Below are positions 62,572 to 64,000 of a DNA stretch of 64,000 nt, in pieces; the first letter of the stretch is position 1, and the number at the start of each line of letters is the position of its first letter. The notes below the pieces were generated by a model that ran no database searches, was not told where the DNA came from, and saw only the letters and a list, made by a program, of their open reading frames with translations. A program made the translations under genes and the position numbers. Origin of the DNA: an uncultured Gammaproteobacteria bacterium (lineage in GTDB: Bacteria; Pseudomonadota; Gammaproteobacteria; Pseudomonadales; Pseudohongiellaceae); contig CAJXUA010000014.1 of NCBI GenBank assembly GCA_913060695.1, positions 1 through 64,000 on the forward strand. The letters are read 5' to 3'.

Positions 62572-63936
62572 TTACTTTGGCTTGAAATACGCTTGCACCG
62601 CTTGATTAACCTTTGGAGCAAGCAGTAGTGCCGAGGTCATCGTGGGGATCGCCATCAGGGCATACATCGAGTCAATCAGATTGACCACAACCTGAAGTGA
62701 GCTAACCGCCCCTATCACCACTAGGACGATATAGAACCAGATGTAATGATGCTGGTAGCGCGCACCGATGAAGAAGCCTAGACACTTACTGCCGTAATAC
62801 CAGAACGTGAACACCGTACTAAGACTAAGCGCGGACACTAGAAGCGCAAGAATGACCTCACCCCCCATCGGAAACAACTCTCCAAACGCCGTAGCAGTCA
62901 ACGTGGCGCCATCGGCATCCCCGGTCTGCCATACGCCGCTAATTAGGATCACCAACGCCGTGCAGGTACAGACGATCAGTGTGTCGATTATCGGCCCTAG
63001 CATCGCTACCAAGCCTTCTTTTACAGGCACCTTGGTTCGTGCGGCGCCATGGGCCATCGCCTCTGTACCGATGCCAGCCTCATTGGAGAATGCGGCCCGT
63101 CGGATGCCCATAATTATCACAGTGCCAACAGCCCCGCCAGCGACAGCGTTACCCGTAAAGGCATCGTTCACGATTAAGGCTAGGGCTGCGGGGACCTCAC
63201 TGAGATGGCTAATAATGACGAAGCCGGTTAACAAGATATAGCCGGCGACCATACTAGGCACTAATACCCTTGAGACGCGCCCGAGCCGAGGGAGTTTGCC
63301 TAGCCCCACGATCAATACGATCACTGCAATTACACAACCAGCAATCAGATCGAAGGAGAAATGGGACTCTGCGCTAGTAACACCAGAGGGAATGGCAATA
63401 GTATCGCGCAGGATTTGCACGAGTTGATTCACCTGAAAGATCGGTAGGGTGCCGAACAGGCCAGCTAGCGCAAAGAAATAGGCCAGTGGCACCCAACGCT
63501 TCCCTAAACCCTCCCGAATCACATACATCGGGCCACCCTGCCACACTCCCTCGGAGTCCTGACCACGGTACATCACGGCGAGGGTGCAGGTATAAAACTT
63601 CGTAGCTATGCCCAATAGCGCGCTGACCCACATCCAGAAAATCGCGCCCGGGCCACCCATGGCGATAGCCAGGGCTACGCCAGAGACATTGCCCATGCCG
63701 AGCGTGCCAGATAGGGCCGTGCATAAGGCTTGGAAGTGCGAGAGTTGACCGGGATCGTTGCCATCGGACGGTGCGAAGAGAAGGCGTAGGCTCTCACCTA
63801 AGTGCCGGTAGGGGACGAAGCGCGAGTAGATGAGAAAGAACAGGCCACCACCGACGAGCAGGGCCACCAGAGGAGGCCCCCACAGGAAGCCAGCCAATTG
63901 TCCAAGAGCAGTTTCGAGCGAGCTAATTAGATCCAT
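62572..63936 (-). CDS. Sodium:alanine/glycine symporter, AGCS family (shorter member)
   Basis: A 454-residue AGCS transporter. Motifs: GGGLFFLIYSRFVPYRH, CTALSGTLGMGNVSGVALAIAMGGPGAIFWMWVSA, MYRGQDSEGVWQGGPMYVI and RRAAFSNEAGIGTEAMAHGAA (parts only). The differing GLGMGN/AGPGN loop between the two window copies suggests different substrate or ion behaviour. Start ATG 63936 has AGGA nine bases upstream. The last 64 bases of the window show no feature. Confidence 0.9.
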   Translation of the reverse strand: MDLISSLETALGQLAGFLWGPPLVALLVGGGLFFLIYSRFVPYRHLGESLRLLFAPSDGNDPGQLSHFQALCTALSGTLGMGNVSGVALAIAMGGPGAIFWMWVSALLGIATKFYTCTLAVMYRGQDSEGVWQGGPMYVIREGLGKRWVPLAYFFALAGLFGTLPIFQVNQLVQILRDTIAIPSGVTSAESHFSFDLIAGCVIAVIVLIVGLGKLPRLGRVSRVLVPSMVAGYILLTGFVIISHLSEVPAALALIVNDAFTGNAVAGGAVGTVIIMGIRRAAFSNEAGIGTEAMAHGAARTKVPVKEGLVAMLGPIIDTLIVCTCTALVILISGVWQTGDADGATLTATAFGELFPMGGEVILALLVSALSLSTVFTFWYYGSKCLGFFIGARYQHHYIWFYIVLVVIGAVSSLQVVVNLIDSMYALMAIPTMTSALLLAPKVNQAVQAYFKPK

Positions 63937-64000
63937 GGAGAGCTATCCTAGCAGGCTGTGCGCGGCATGTCTTCGCGGGCCACTCCAGCCCAGAAATACA

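Overview
The window reads as a chromosomal segment of a Gram-negative, probably marine, gammaproteobacterium. The reasons are four large TonB-dependent receptors, a Pqi-type MCE lipid transport operon, lipoprotein and Sec signal peptides, an Omp85 barrel, a Fiu-like receptor paired with a YbiX/PiuC hydroxylase, and mixed base composition of roughly half G+C by eye. No rRNA, tRNA, CRISPR array, phage or intact transposon was seen. I do not assign a genus. Gene names rest on motif and family recognition by eye, and no database search was run.

Left part (1-24.5 kb). A palindromic repeat lies at the left edge, followed by an M28 zinc peptidase. A CbbR-like LysR regulator is divergent from a row made of a small membrane protein, an SbtA-type bicarbonate transporter, purE and purK. 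PurK consumes bicarbonate, so supply and use of that ion appear to sit in one operon. Next are a Fur-box-led siderophore receptor with its 2-oxoglutarate dioxygenase, an NHL-propeller lipoprotein, a single-POTRA Omp85-like protein, and a cassette of an MscS-like protein, a membrane-less MgtE paralogue and a full MgtE. A PAS-GGDEF protein, a DUF305/beta-propeller fusion and pqiA1-pqiA2-pqiB-pqiC follow.

Middle part (24.5-46 kb). An Oar-like TonB receptor, a TsaC/Sua5 protein, a DUF1295 protein and a methyltransferase precede two near-identical TonB receptors. A ToxR/CadC-like membrane regulator with a TPR region lies between the two. After these come an unusual renalase-like/GNAT fusion, a YedK-type protein, a secreted TPR protein with an alpha/beta hydrolase, cytochrome b561 and a free-standing secreted TonB C-terminal domain.

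Right part (46-64 kb). This holds the most interesting region. A tiny 23-codon gene has a complete promoter, a full-length Shine-Dalgarno and a terminator. It is divergent from a CDP-alcohol phosphatidyltransferase/flippase pair. About 2.3 kb further on lie a pterin-synthase-like protein, an MDR dehydrogenase and a RibD-type reductase, divergent from a glycosyltransferase and a methyltransferase, with an LTA-synthase-like membrane sulfatase convergent with them. Together they look like a pathway for a GTP-derived (pterin or pyrimidine) compound that is glycosylated, methylated and perhaps attached to a lipid or exported. The window ends with a periplasmic glutathione peroxidase, an SDR, an ADP-ribosylglycohydrolase-family protein with an altered metal motif, a MATE pump and two convergent AGCS symporters.
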